A DNA stretch of 64,000 nucleotides. It comes from Enoplolaimus lenunculus (taxonomy: Eukaryota > Nematoda > Enoplea > Enoplida > Thoracostomopsidae). The notes under the pieces were generated by a model. That model searched no databases. It was not told the DNA's origin and worked only from the letters and a program-made list of their open reading frames with translations. Positions within the stretch are counted from its first letter, which is position 1. Every line of letters begins with the position of its first letter. The stretch covers positions 1-64,000 of the forward strand of contig JASANG010003694.1 of the NCBI GenBank assembly GCA_030248215.1, given 5' to 3'. Below, piece by piece: positions 44,283 through 54,937 of the stretch. The position numbers and the translations under genes were made by a program.

Positions 44283-47200
44283 CTAAAACCTAAGTTTAGC
44301 TTCCAAAAAGATGAAATTCTGGTTATCGACCTGACCAGTTGTGACAGTCTGCTTACATCTTTTATTCCTGAACACCAAAACTACAATTGCGATCGTTAAC
44401 GGCAACGCGACTATTAATGTTGCTACAAATGCGATCAGAACTGTGTCTAAAACAAGTAAATGTTGATCAAACGTCATCAATGGTTCATTCCTCAGCCAGA
44501 AAACCAGCAGCCTAACAATAAAAACACACAAGTATACAAATATGAAAAAGTATCCCTTGAGTTACACGGGGTTCACGTTATAACCGGGGCAGGTTGGGAC
44601 ATTTCTGCCCCTATTAAAGTATTGGGTAACATTTTGTCTGCTTATAGGTCCCTTATCATACTCAAAAATTCGTATTTAGCCTGCCATTATTATGTGCAGG
44701 TTACCTTTCGTTCTTCAATAGCATATGATATTCGAAATATTGTCTGCGAATATCATATGATATATTTTTAAATGTCTGAATACTTGAGGTAACATACCCA
44801 AATTGTCCTGTTGAATATCATACGATAGTCGAATTGGAAATTTCAATTTTTGAATTATGACACTGGTTTTCTAAACGGTTTTGTGCCGGAAATGAATTTG
44901 CAGACGTGTATTTGGTATTTTAAGCACATCTATGTCTCTGCCGTCCGACTTTCCATTAATTTATTAGCACCCGAAAATTACACTGTCCTGCTGAATATCA
45001 TATGATATTCGTTGTAATTTTGGAATATCATATGATATTCGCGTAACTGTCCTTCAGTATCGCATGACATACCGACTCTTGTACACACTGATCTTCTGAG
45101 AGCGGTGGTTTGTAACTAAATGTCCTATGACATACGACTTTTGTCTGTTCACCCGATATGAGTGCTCGAATTTTAACGTTGACGTCGAATGAACATGGGA
45201 CAAACCGTGTCCCGCCTGCCCCGGTTATATAACGTGATTGCCGCAGCAGTATGGGTGTCAATTTAAGATAACTTTTTCAAAAATCGCATATTCTGAAATA
45301 TAAAATCCTTAACTGAAATGTTTTGGCTTTGTTAAATGTTCGATTGGTTACGAGACTGCATATTTTTATGTTGCAATTACCTGCTCTGTAAACGTCATTT
45401 GCATCTGGTTCTACGAGCACGGCTGCAAACGATTTTGGCAAAATATCATTCGGACTTAGATCGCTGTTTTGTTTGGGTCCTAAAATAATTTTTTAAGTCT
45501 TACTGTAGTGACCCGAATAAGAAAGGGGACTGATATTTATTTGGCCTCTCCAGAGGGATCCCCCTGTTATTCGGTTACGGACTGTTATTTATCCACGCTC
45601 CGCCGCCCTTCGTTACTGATATATATCCGGTATTGCAACTATCTATTGAACTAAACGTTTATTTGTTTTGTATCAAAAGGTTGAGTGGTAATGCTAGGTT
45701 ATACTTAGATCAAATCTAAAGTATGCTTTAAAGATTCGAAATCAACTTTATTTGAACCTGGAGTTATTTATGCCCCACAATTAAGGACACTTTACATTTA
45801 TAGACTTTAATTAGGGTTCAAGGACTCTGTCCGTTTACGGACTATTATTAGGGATACGAACTCCTATTGATTTGGACTCATAATGGGGACCCCTCTTATT
45901 ACCCACCCCTCTTATTCGGGTCACTACAGTATTCACATAAGGCCTAAGACAAAGTTATGCATATTTTAAACTTACATTCCAAGTTATACGACTCCGTCAA
46001 ATTCAAATTCGAGTCACAGATTCACACGTTTAACTCTGGCGGAGTCGAATTTGACTCTGTTTGTGTAGTCCCGTAGAGCCTACTTCAAAGAGATCAGTTT
46101 GACTCACCATTTTTTGCAGTGTATATGCAAAAATTATATTTTAAAAATATATGAAAACACGTATTATCCCATCATTCTGTATGTTAATTGATTATTGAGT
46201 CTTAGTATCAGACTGAGTTTAAGTCTAAATTAGAAATCTTTTTTAAAATACGACAGCTAATAAAAATTACTGCATTTTTGCTAACTTTTAACATATTTTG
46301 GTTGACATTCAGCTTCCCAATCGTTTGGGACCCTTGGCTTGATACGTTTGATGACGTCATCCAGCGGACACGGCGTACTGCAATTCGCAATTTGCAATCT
46401 GTATGGCGCATTCATAGCGTAAATGTTTGGCTCCAATTGGTTGGTTTTGTTTTGATAATAAACCTTAAACAAGAAGATCAATGAAACAAACAGTTATATT
46501 TTTGCTGTGTTTTTATTTTTAATACAATTTATTGATATTTTCGGCAAAGTATTCACTGAAATTCGCACCTGTAGCCGCAGTTGCAAGTTCGTTGAAGGTC
46601 TTGCACCTGCAGTTTGATTGGTCAAAAGAAATCTTCCTTTAGAAAACACTACCTGTTGCAACTATTTCGTGCATGTTGCAGCTGCGAGTTGTCGCTGCAT
46701 AAAATGCATGTGTGAACGGGGCTTAACAGTCAGTAAACCAAACAACTGTCTACTTCAGTTTATGCGGAATATATCTAAAGCCCTATTCACACGTGCATAT
46801 TTTTGCTGCGAGAACTTGCAGCTGAGAACTTACATTTTTTCATGAGCCAATGAGAAAGCGGATGCAATAAATTCACTTGCATGGTTATTCACACATGTGA
46901 TTTTTAATGAATCATTTGCAGCTGCAGGTTTTTCGAAGGGGATTTCGGACACAACTTGCAAGTGCAAGTTGCAGCTGCAAGTTCTCGTAGCAAAAACTTG
47001 CACGTGTGAATAGGGCTTAATTTTATCGATCTTAAAACTGCAAAGATTAAACTAAAACCATTACTTCGACCACAAAGATGCCGTCCGTTGATCTCTGGTG
47101 TAATTCAATCATAAGTACAGCACCAAAATCAGGGTTGCGATTATTGAATGATCCAAGGATTTGCAACGCAGCAACGATATCCCATTCGTGCTGTAAATTA

Positions 47201-50200
47201 AATATCTTTATCCACTGGTGTTGGTACAGGCAACTTCAAACACGCAATTTGTGCTGGTGATTTAATCATTTTAGGATTTCTTGTGAGACTTTCACATGTA
47301 AAGATCAGGGGCGGATCGTTTTTCTGTGGGAATAGAATAGAATATGCTTAACCCTTTCTCACATGAATATTTTCTATTTCCCCTGAGACCTACTTTTATG
47401 CTAGGATTCGAACTCCAGTGACTGGGGTGGGAGGCGTATACCATTACCACTCAGCTATAGGAGCTTGACGCTCGAGCCCGAGGTGGCTCTCACGTCTTGT
47501 GGGGGTTTAGTACTATGTATACGCGTTGCAATTGTTAAACACAGTGCGATATATATTATTTCACGTATATACACTGCGCTGAGTTGCCTATAGGCAACTC
47601 AATGTGAGAATTGGTTAAGCTTTTAGGCTTATTTTTTGCTTGGATTAGGTTTAGGCTTTGGCTTTGGAATATGCTCATTCTTACGTTGCTTAGGCTTAGG
47701 CTTAGGCTTAGAAATATGCTTACAATACTGTTCCGCCCCTGTTCTTTACATTAGCCGTGAGAATCCACATTTTTTTAAAAATACCTAATTGAACTGACGG
47801 CTTCTACAGGTCAAACTAAGAACTCTCAATAAACAAAAAATTTTTCGCAAGAAACGCAATAAACATTGCTGGATACAGTCAGTCAACCCATTTTCGATCC
47901 ATTTATCGGTAAAGTTTAATTTACACATCCGGTATATAATAAGCGGCATGCACCTTGTAAGTATGTGAGACAAGCTTGTCCGCTATTTGCACATGCAATT
48001 TAGTGCAGTGCATTGTATGTATGCAAGCTGGCAGCATACGGTCGGCACATATAGTGGACTAAAAATGCAGCTAGACAAGCGGGCTGTGTGGCGCAGTGGT
48101 AGAGTATTCGCTTAAGTATCCGTACTCTGAGAGTTCAATTCCCGCTCCGAAACTCCGCGTTTCCAGCTGCTTATTGAAAAGTTCTGAAGTCCCGATTCCT
48201 ACCTGGACTGACACACGTGAATAACAGGAATGTCTAATTTTGTGTCTAAATTATTGCACAAATCTTCAAAACAGTTCAGTCATGTAACTCCGTCATAGTG
48301 TACCATATGCATTCTACAGAAAACTATACTTGTTCGCAGAAACACTCAAACTGTTTGATATGCAATTTTAAGTTCAAATCTTCCTCAATTTCAAAAACTG
48401 ATAATAACATCTCCTTATTGAGATCATCTGAATTATGGCCGTGATTCAGTAAGAACCAACGTAGAAATTCATGAAATGTTCTAAGATTAGCTCTTGAAAT
48501 ACGGAATTTCGGTGTTTTTGGGCGTGTCCCAAAAACGAGACTAATAATAACATTTTAATAACCATATAAGCTGCATACTTTCATTGAAACAACATTGGAA
48601 AAAACCTATAAAAACTAACAAGTTTCAAGTTACGAGTAACGAAACAGCAATCGAACATTGGCTGTGTTTTACAAAATCTTATTTAAGTAATTACTTAAGT
48701 TACCGACTTGAACTTTTTAAAACAACAAAATGGTTAAGTAATTGCTTAGCACATACTTTAGTACTTAAGTAGGGTTTTGGAAACTCAGCCAATGTTTTAT
48801 CACCACGTATATCCAGAGATGGTTAATAAGAGAATTTAAATTAACCACAAATATTCAAATTAGGAGTTGTTATATTTTTGAAAACACAACAGTTGACCGG
48901 ACATCGACATTTGTTATCAGGCGTTGTACAAACTTAGTTTCTCAATGCTTCAAACTCGTCTTGGATTACAGTGAGACATATTTGTTACACTCAGTACCAA
49001 AGCAGGCTATTGACGGTGGCTTCATTCCAAAAAAGTCCGGAATGAGGGTCCCTTCCGAAGATGAAAATGTTTTTCAAATTATCTTTCAATTCTTGTTAGG
49101 CTGGAGAACCCTTTTTGGGACAAGGTCCCCAAATGGGAATATGGGGGTGGCCGTTTCGGCCTTGGTTAAGTTATAATCAAACACATTAATAAACGAATAA
49201 TTTGCGTGTCGATGTTTTAGACACTGAAAAGTAAAGTTTCAAAATAAACATGCATGTTTGCTAAGTTTGAGAGACAGACAAGTTTTAATCTTACCGCAGA
49301 ATACGCGATGTACTTGAGTTTTGGACTCAGAGTCGTATAGTTTTGAGCAGCGGCTTGGGCCATTCGGTTGCTAATTTCACCCATTAGCAATCCTGTAATT
49401 TTAAATTATAAATAATATTTTATTATTTTATTTATTACAAGGATATGTCTACAATAACGAGTTTAAGTTATATTTAAACTCGTATTGCAGACATAAACTT
49501 GTAATTTTAAATTTCGTTTTCTGATTTTATTCGCTGGTTGGAAGCGTGAGTCAGCTACATACATGTAAGCATGTGAGACATGTTTGTCCGTTATGTGCAC
49601 ATGCAATATAGTGCAGAGCGATGTATGTATGCAAACTGACAGCATGCGGTCGACATATAGTCGACGAAAAATGCAGTTGGACAGGCGGATTGTGTGGCGC
49701 AGTGGTAGAGTATTCGCTTAAGAATCCGTAGGCTGAGAATTTGATTCCCGCTCCGAAAGGTCCGCTTTTCCAGCTGTTTAGTAGAAAGGTTTAAAGTTCC
49801 GGTTCCTACATTGACTGACAATACCCGAATATCGATTCCGGTTAAAATCATACCAAAAAACCACCGAATATGGGATATGTGCCGTTTACGATTAAGGGTT
49901 TATGCTTGACGCAAAAAATGCCATAGTTGATAGTTAACAATCAGCTGTCAAAGGCATCGGCCCATGTGAAGATCAGGGGCGAAGCGTTTGTCTGTGCATG
50001 GGACTGCAATGGAGTAAGCTTATAAGCTTTAGACCTATTTTTTGCGTGGCTCAGACTTAGGCTTAGGTTTATGCTTAGGAATGTGCCCGGTCTTACGCAT
50101 AGGCTTACGCTTAGCCTTATGAATATGCTGATAATACTGTTCCACCCTGTTCTTTACATTGGCCATGACATCTTACTGAAACTTTTCCATTGATCCTATG

Positions 50201-53200
50201 CCAATACTTATATTGTGAATGGCGGATTAGTCTTCAATGAGATAATGGTTGGGTTTCTAAAATCCTACTTAAGTACGACTTTATACTTAAGTATTTGCTA
50301 AACATTTACTTAGCTAATTTACCGTTTCTAAAAGCGTACTTAAGTTAAGTAAATACTTAAATCGCTGACCAATTTTGATGTGTTGCACACTGGTGAAACT
50401 GAGATTGTAGACACTGTGATCGTGCTTCTTAATATAAAGCAAAATTAAGGCATCCTGGTTATGACCCTGGTTCAATTTTGGCATTTATTTGTTTTTGTTC
50501 AAAAAGTTAAGTATTTACTTAAGTCGGTGAATTAAGTAATTACTTATAAGTATAACTTAAGTATATACTTAAGTAAGATTTCAGAAACCCAGCCAATATT
50601 TGCTTAATAGCAATTGACGACAGGATTCCGAAACCATTGAAGTATTGTTCAAAGCGGACCATTTGCCTTACAAATTAACCGGCTTTTACTTGAAACGGCT
50701 CGAAAACTAAATCAGGTGTCATGGCCAATTTGATGCAGGTTCCGACTGATATGGGCCTCTCACAAAAAAGCAATTAGCTGTCATCCTCCGAAACTGGTCG
50801 AAATCAGACAAAATGTTCGGAGTACTGTTGTCGGGATTAGGGCCATAGCAGCCACGCACCATACTTGATTATCGCAAGGGGCCCGCACCCCAGAATATTG
50901 GGGGAGCCCCCACCATAACCTCTTTAGGACCCATAGCCAAACCTAAAACGGGCGATGTTGCCTCACCTCCTCGCAGCCGCTGCCATTCAATCGTTGAAAA
51001 GTAAAACTGCAATGATTCGTCAAAGATTCGTTTGAGTTTCCAGTAAATGTCAGGTGTCGCCCAATCTGGCAGTGTATGCTCGTTTAAATGTTGATTCTTA
51101 AAATCACAGAGCTGTTTAAAATTATTAAAGCCCTATTCACAGGTGCAAGTTTTTGCAGCAAAAACTTGCACTTGCAACTTGCACACGTAAGTTTGGTCAC
51201 AAAGCAGTTTTGAAGTTCGTGCAGCTGCAAATTATTCACTGGAATTCATGCTATTTAATTTAATTCGCATCTGTTAATGCAGTTGCAAGTCACTTAAATT
51301 TCTTGCCCCTGCAGTTTGATTGGTCAATAGGAATGTTCCTTTGAAAATCCTTACAGCTGCAAGTATTTCGTGCAAGTTGCAGCTGCGAGTTCTCGCTGCA
51401 AAAACTTGCACTTGTCAATGTGGTTAAATCTTCAACTCGAGCGATGGCTTCTATGAGATAAGAGTTTGCTTTTTGCAGATTCACACGGTTTTGTGAAACA
51501 ATTTCAAATATATTTTAAGTTGTTTGTCTACGGACAAAAATTAAAAAACAGCAAATCTGATCTGAAATGAAGACTACTTGACGAGAGGGAACAATAAACA
51601 GATGACAACAAAGAAACCGATGACTGTAAACTAAAAACCTCAATTTCTAAATTTGTCACCAAATCGTTGATATTTTGAAATCCTTCAAGTTTGATGCCTT
51701 CTTTCGATGCAACATCGTTTAAAAATTTCTGAAAATATTAACCATTCATAAGTTCAATATTAATTAATTTATGAAACGCTCTTGCATTCTAAAGCCCTAT
51801 TTATACGTCCAAATTTTTGCAACAACAACTTGCACATGCAACTTTACACGTGCAAGTTTGGTCACAAAACAACTTTGAAGTTTTTACAGCTTCAAATAAT
51901 TTACTAAAATTCTTGGTATTGAAAATTATTTGCACGTGTGAGCGCAGTTGCAAGTAGCTTGAATTTCTTGCATCTACGTTTTGATTGGTTAAATCAGAAG
52001 ATATGTTGTTGATCGCTTCTTAAATAATTCAGACTTTTTGAATTTCTTCAGCTGATCCAAGAATAAGAGACCATACACATACCCAGTGGTGCAATATATA
52101 ATGGAGGGTGAGAAGAGAAATAGGCGTTACTTACGCTATGGCTGAGCTGAATTGCGTCAAAGGCCGAAACGTTGTTGATTTCTAAGATCGATCAGTATTG
52201 TCGGGAAGGGGGTCATCCAGATGCTGAAAACGGTTTTCCAGGCGGAGGGGGTCGGTGTTCACGGTATTGAATAAAAATAATGACAAGAAATATAGCAAAT
52301 TACCTTAATTGGTGCCATAAATTCGCGAACTCTGGGCGAATTGTTTATTTCTACTTTGAGTTCGTCGCCACGAGGGCAATGAGTGTCCATTTCAAGCATC
52401 TCAAACAAATATAAGACGCAAATTCATAGCGCATAAATCACTGGATTAGCAGAAAATTTTGTGCTGATAAAAATGTAAAATCTGCATTCCTTAAAAATTA
52501 TATATTTGTAAGTTTATTTAATACAAAACGTTTTTAGAAATAGAAAACCAGAACTATGGATTAGGATCCGAATTTGTTCATGAAATCTGACCAATAGCAT
52601 TTAGTCGCCGTTTGTTGCATTTCAAATAAAATAACAATTTACACAAACAAGTAAATACTAAAACATTGAAGAACAGCTGGCATTCTGGGTCTGTAGCCTG
52701 ATCAACGGGTTAAGACGGCACAAAACGTGTCATGAAGGTATATACAGGAACTTTGAATGGTCCATAAACGGGGCTTAAACTGTTCCTGGAGACGAAACTT
52801 TATTTAGAGGAAGCTGAGTCTCCAGCACCCACGGGCTATGGGCCTGTGAGTCCCGTTCGTTATTTGTCATTTTGCTCTTCCTACCGAGTCGTACTTTTTC
52901 GGTACCGAGTGAACAGCGATTGGAATCCAGTTCAATTCGGCGTTGAATCGATCTTCAACCCGCATATTTGAATAAAATCCTGCTAAATTTGCCAATGCGC
53001 TTGCAATTGTACGATTAACGTCAGTTGACCGAATGTAAACATCGTCGGAATCATAATGATTTGGCATAAATCCATCGTAACGTTGTCTAAGCCATTGTCC
53101 TATTGTGTAATGTTGACGCATTCCGAGCTGAACAAAATATGTAAACACAGGATCAATAAGTAAATGAACATATATTCGAAATAGCGGAAACGGATACTGA

Positions 53201-54669
53201 TCAAAATACCGGAAGCGAAACGGAAGCGTAGCTGAAATTTCACTTCGAAAGGGTTCACTTTAAGCAATTAATTGCTCCGATACAAACCAGAACAAAGTTC
53301 ATTATTTTACAAATTCCAGCCGTCTCGCGAAATATTGAATCTCGTATTCCTACAAGCAGAGTGTAACCGAATATCTGTTTCCGTTATAAAAATACCGGAA
53401 ATTCCGTTATTGTTTGCTCGCAGTTAACTGTAAATCACTGAATAATGATTCAGTCTTTTCATAAACGATGATTTTGTTCGATTTGAAGTAAAATACCAAA
53501 CTTCAACAACAATCCAAGATATTAACCCCTTCTCACATTGAGTTGCTTATAGGCAACTCAGCGCAGTGCATATACGCTAAATAATATATATCGCATCGTG
53601 TTTAACAATTGCAACACGTATACATAGCACTAAATCACCACAAGACGTGAGAGCCCCTTCGGGCTCGAGCGTTATTCTCCTATAGCTGGAGTGGTGATGG
53701 TATACGCGTCCCACTCCAGTTACTGGAGTTCGAATCCTAGCATAAAGTAGGTCTCAGGGGAAATAGACAATATTCATGTAAGAAAGGATTAATGTGTTTT
53801 TGGAGTGCCATGGCTGTCGCTGTCTTACTCACCCTGAACGCGGCGGGCCCTGGGAGTCTCAAAGAAACCGATCCACAACGTTTCTTCTGCCATATATTAT
53901 GCCGCCCTGCGTAGGGTTCTATTTTTAAGATAAGCTGCTGCGATCTTGGTTCATAGCCAGCAGGGGACTCCATATGTCAACAAAAGTTATGCATAAAACC
54001 AAAAAGCGGCTTGTCATACAGAGCTGAATCGAAGGGTGTGGGTGGAAATAAACAAAAACAAAAATTAGGCCACATGGTTTGTTTACCTTAGTGAGCTGTC
54101 CCAGCCCCTCAGGCCAAGTTTCAGGACCATTTTCAACGTCAGTTGGAAACGTTTTGGTTGGATTTCGATCGCCATGACGCCAAATCTGAATCAAAACGTT
54201 GAAATGATTCAATTATTTTACATTTGCAATATATTAATGAATTCAAAGAAGGTTCAAGGCACAGAGGTTACTTGATGCGTCTAGCTTTCCACTTTTAAGC
54301 AAAAAATTTATGCCATTTAAAATTTAGCTTGCGGCGCTAACCATTAATAAATATGTATGATCGACTATAACTAATTCATTTTAATCGGCACAACCAAATG
54401 AAATATATTTTCATGAATGCCATTCCATCAACTCAGAATTGTGAGTTCTGATAGTCCTAACTCATAATGAGCGATTCAACTCATTCTGAGATAAAATCAA
54501 CTCACTGGAATTTACAGTGTATCACTAACTGGTAATATAGATGTTATACGTATTTGAGAATATAAAAACTTACTAAATGTACCATTCGTAAAGTTGTAAT
54601 ATTTGCTTTGGAGGAAGCAGCTGCGCTCAATAGAAATGATAACAAAATAATATTACATTTGTGTTTCAT
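44283..54669 (-). CDS. Histidine acid phosphatase, secreted/type I membrane, ten exons
   Basis: Exons (minus strand): 54669-54574, 54185-54087, 53127-52885, 52399-52304, 51728-51639, 51111-50967, 49393-49295, 47190-47065, 46463-46286, 44446-44283. All junctions are GT-AG and phases agree, giving about 444 residues. Residues 1-21 are a signal peptide (KCNIILLSFLLSAAASS). RHGDRNP at 35-41 is the phospho-acceptor motif, RSTDVNRT at 98-105 binds phosphate, and CPR and LPDWATPDIYW match prostatic/lysosomal acid phosphatases. The distal catalytic site reads SAHEWD, so HE replaces the usual HD. NCSTPCPLDD..VPNDWEAEC is the family C-terminus, followed by a helix (TVLIAFVATLIVALPLTIAI) and the basic stop RNKRC, so the enzyme would face the lumen or outside. 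The family hydrolyses phosphomonoesters at acid pH. Exon 7 has four G where three keep frame, giving a frameshift unless this is a sequencing error. The exon 5 (GTTTTT) and exon 9 (GTTAGC) donors are weak. Introns are full of MITEs. Confidence 0.85.
44574..45236. mobile_element. Family M element with GAATATCATATGATATTC palindromes (acid phosphatase last intron)
   Basis: Ends CACGTTATAACCGGGGCAGG and CCTGCCCCGGTTATATAACGTG. Four ATATCATATGATAT-type palindromes or variants at about 44708-44765, 44815-44830, 44993-45011 and 45023-45041. Confidence 0.8.
45501..45931. mobile_element. Family K MITE, complete (acid phosphatase last intron)
   Basis: TACTGTAGTGACCCGAATAAG and CTTATTCGGGTCACTACAGTA are perfect inverted ends of 21 bp. 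Confidence 0.9.
45988..46123. mobile_element. Family C fragment (acid phosphatase last intron)
   Basis: GTTTGTGTAGTCCCGTAGAGC and CCATTTTTTGCAGTGTA; the left arm is missing. Confidence 0.65.
46550..46728. mobile_element. Family E2 MITE, left-truncated (acid phosphatase intron 8)
   Basis: TCTTGCACCTGCAGTTTGATTGG and TGCATGTGTGAACGGGGC. Confidence 0.65.
46778..47019. mobile_element. Family E MITE, complete (acid phosphatase intron 8)
   Basis: AAGCCCTATTCACACGTGCA left, TGCACGTGTGAATAGGGCTT right. Ends only 46 bp from exon 8. Confidence 0.88.
47292..47755. mobile_element. Family A MITE split by family G (acid phosphatase intron 7)
   Basis: CACATGTAAAGATCAGGGGC left, CCGCCCCTGTTCTTTACATT right; TTAGGC core in the right half. 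Confidence 0.85.
47352..47614 (-). mobile_element. Family G MITE nested in family A
   Basis: TTAA at 47348-47351 and 47615-47618. On the minus strand the core has TAGCTGAGTGGTAATGG (A box) and GGAGTTCGAATCC (B box), the closest to a real tRNA among the copies. Confidence 0.88.
47951..48225 (+). mobile_element. SINE-like repeat H with internal tRNA-like promoter, copy 1
   Basis: The tRNA-like part (48081-48150) has TGGCGCAGTGGTAGAG (A box) and GAGTTCAATTCC (B box) and is preceded by about 130 bp shared with copy 2 (GCACATGCAAT, GTATGTATGCAA). Lies in acid phosphatase intron 7, antisense to it. Confidence 0.65.
48620..48793. mobile_element. Family N fragment (acid phosphatase intron 7)
   Basis: TTTAAGTAATTACTTAAG and AGTACTTAAGTAGGGTTTTGG, then AAACTCAGCC. 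Confidence 0.6.
49560..49845 (+). mobile_element. SINE-like repeat H, copy 2
   Basis: Co-linear with 47951-48225, including TGTGTGGCGCAGTGGTAGAG and TATTCGCTTAAG. Lies in acid phosphatase intron 6, just past exon 7. Confidence 0.65.
49959..50164. mobile_element. Family A MITE (acid phosphatase intron 6)
   Basis: GGCCCATGTGAAGATCAGGG left, CCACCCTGTTCTTTACATTGG right; diverged TTAGGC core. Confidence 0.8.
50247..50594. mobile_element. Family N MITE rich in TACTTAAGTA (acid phosphatase intron 6)
   Basis: TGGGTTTCTAAAATCCTACTT left, AAGATTTCAGAAACCCA right; repeated ACTTAAGTA palindromes in both arms. Confidence 0.8.
51126..51427. mobile_element. Family E2 MITE (acid phosphatase intron 5)
   Basis: AAAGCCCTATTCACAGGTGC left, CAAAAACTTGCACTTGTCAA right. 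Begins about 15 bp from the exon 6 acceptor, so it supplies most of the sequence before it. Confidence 0.82.
51790..52010. mobile_element. Family E2 MITE, right end lost (acid phosphatase intron 4)
   Basis: AAAGCCCTATTTATACGTCC left, GTGCAAGTTTGGTCACAAAA interior, GTTTTGATTGG. Confidence 0.7.
53168..53405. repeat. Repeat R, copy 2 (acid phosphatase intron 2)
   Basis: GCGGAAACGGATACTGATC left, GAATATCTGTTTCCGTTAT right, an inverted pair. Confidence 0.5.
53526..53788 (+). mobile_element. Family G MITE (acid phosphatase intron 2)
   Basis: TTAA at 53522-53525 and 53789-53792. tRNA-like core on the plus strand with GGAGTTCGAATCC as B box. Close reverse copy of 47352-47614. Confidence 0.88.
54425..54570. 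mobile_element. Family D and family I fragments at the start of acid phosphatase intron 1
   Basis: GATAAAATCAACTCACTGGAAT (family D, to about 54523), then CACTAACTGGTAATATAG and GTATTTGAGAATATA (family I). The latter abuts the exon 1 donor. Confidence 0.55.
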
Positions 54670-54712
54670 TATGCCAATGATTGGTACCAGATATCAGATA
54701 CCTATTATCAAC

Positions 54713-54721
54713 CATCTATAA
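54713..54721 (-). promoter_or_regulatory. Possible TATA-like element upstream of the acid phosphatase gene
   Basis: The minus strand reads GTTTATAGA about 45 bp before the ATG at 54669, directly beside a MITE insertion (54729-54929). Weak motif; the transcription start is unknown. Confidence 0.25.
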
Positions 54722-54728
54722 ACATATT

Positions 54729-54929
54729 GGCCGATGCATAGAACAGGGCCAGATCGTTTTCCGGAGAGGCTATAATAGAGTCAGCTTAAGCTTTAGACTA
54801 ATTTTTTTGCTTAGGCTTAGGCTTAGGTTTAGGCATAAGCTTAGGCTTAGGAATAGGCTCATCCATATGCTTAGGCTTAGGCTTACGAATTGCTTTACTA
54901 CTGTTCCGGCCCTGTTCTATACATGTGAC
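54729..54929. mobile_element. Family A MITE with exact 8-bp duplication, upstream of acid phosphatase
   Basis: AACATATT at 54721-54728 and 54930-54937. Ends GGCCGATGCATAGAACAGGG and CCGGCCCTGTTCTATACATG; TTAGGC core. Lies 60 bp upstream of the start codon. Confidence 0.92.
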
Positions 54930-54937
54930 AACATATT

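Noticed and set aside
48081-48150. A functional tRNA gene
   Set aside because: A and B boxes are good, but the acceptor and anticodon stems do not close convincingly, and the segment is part of a longer dispersed repeat.
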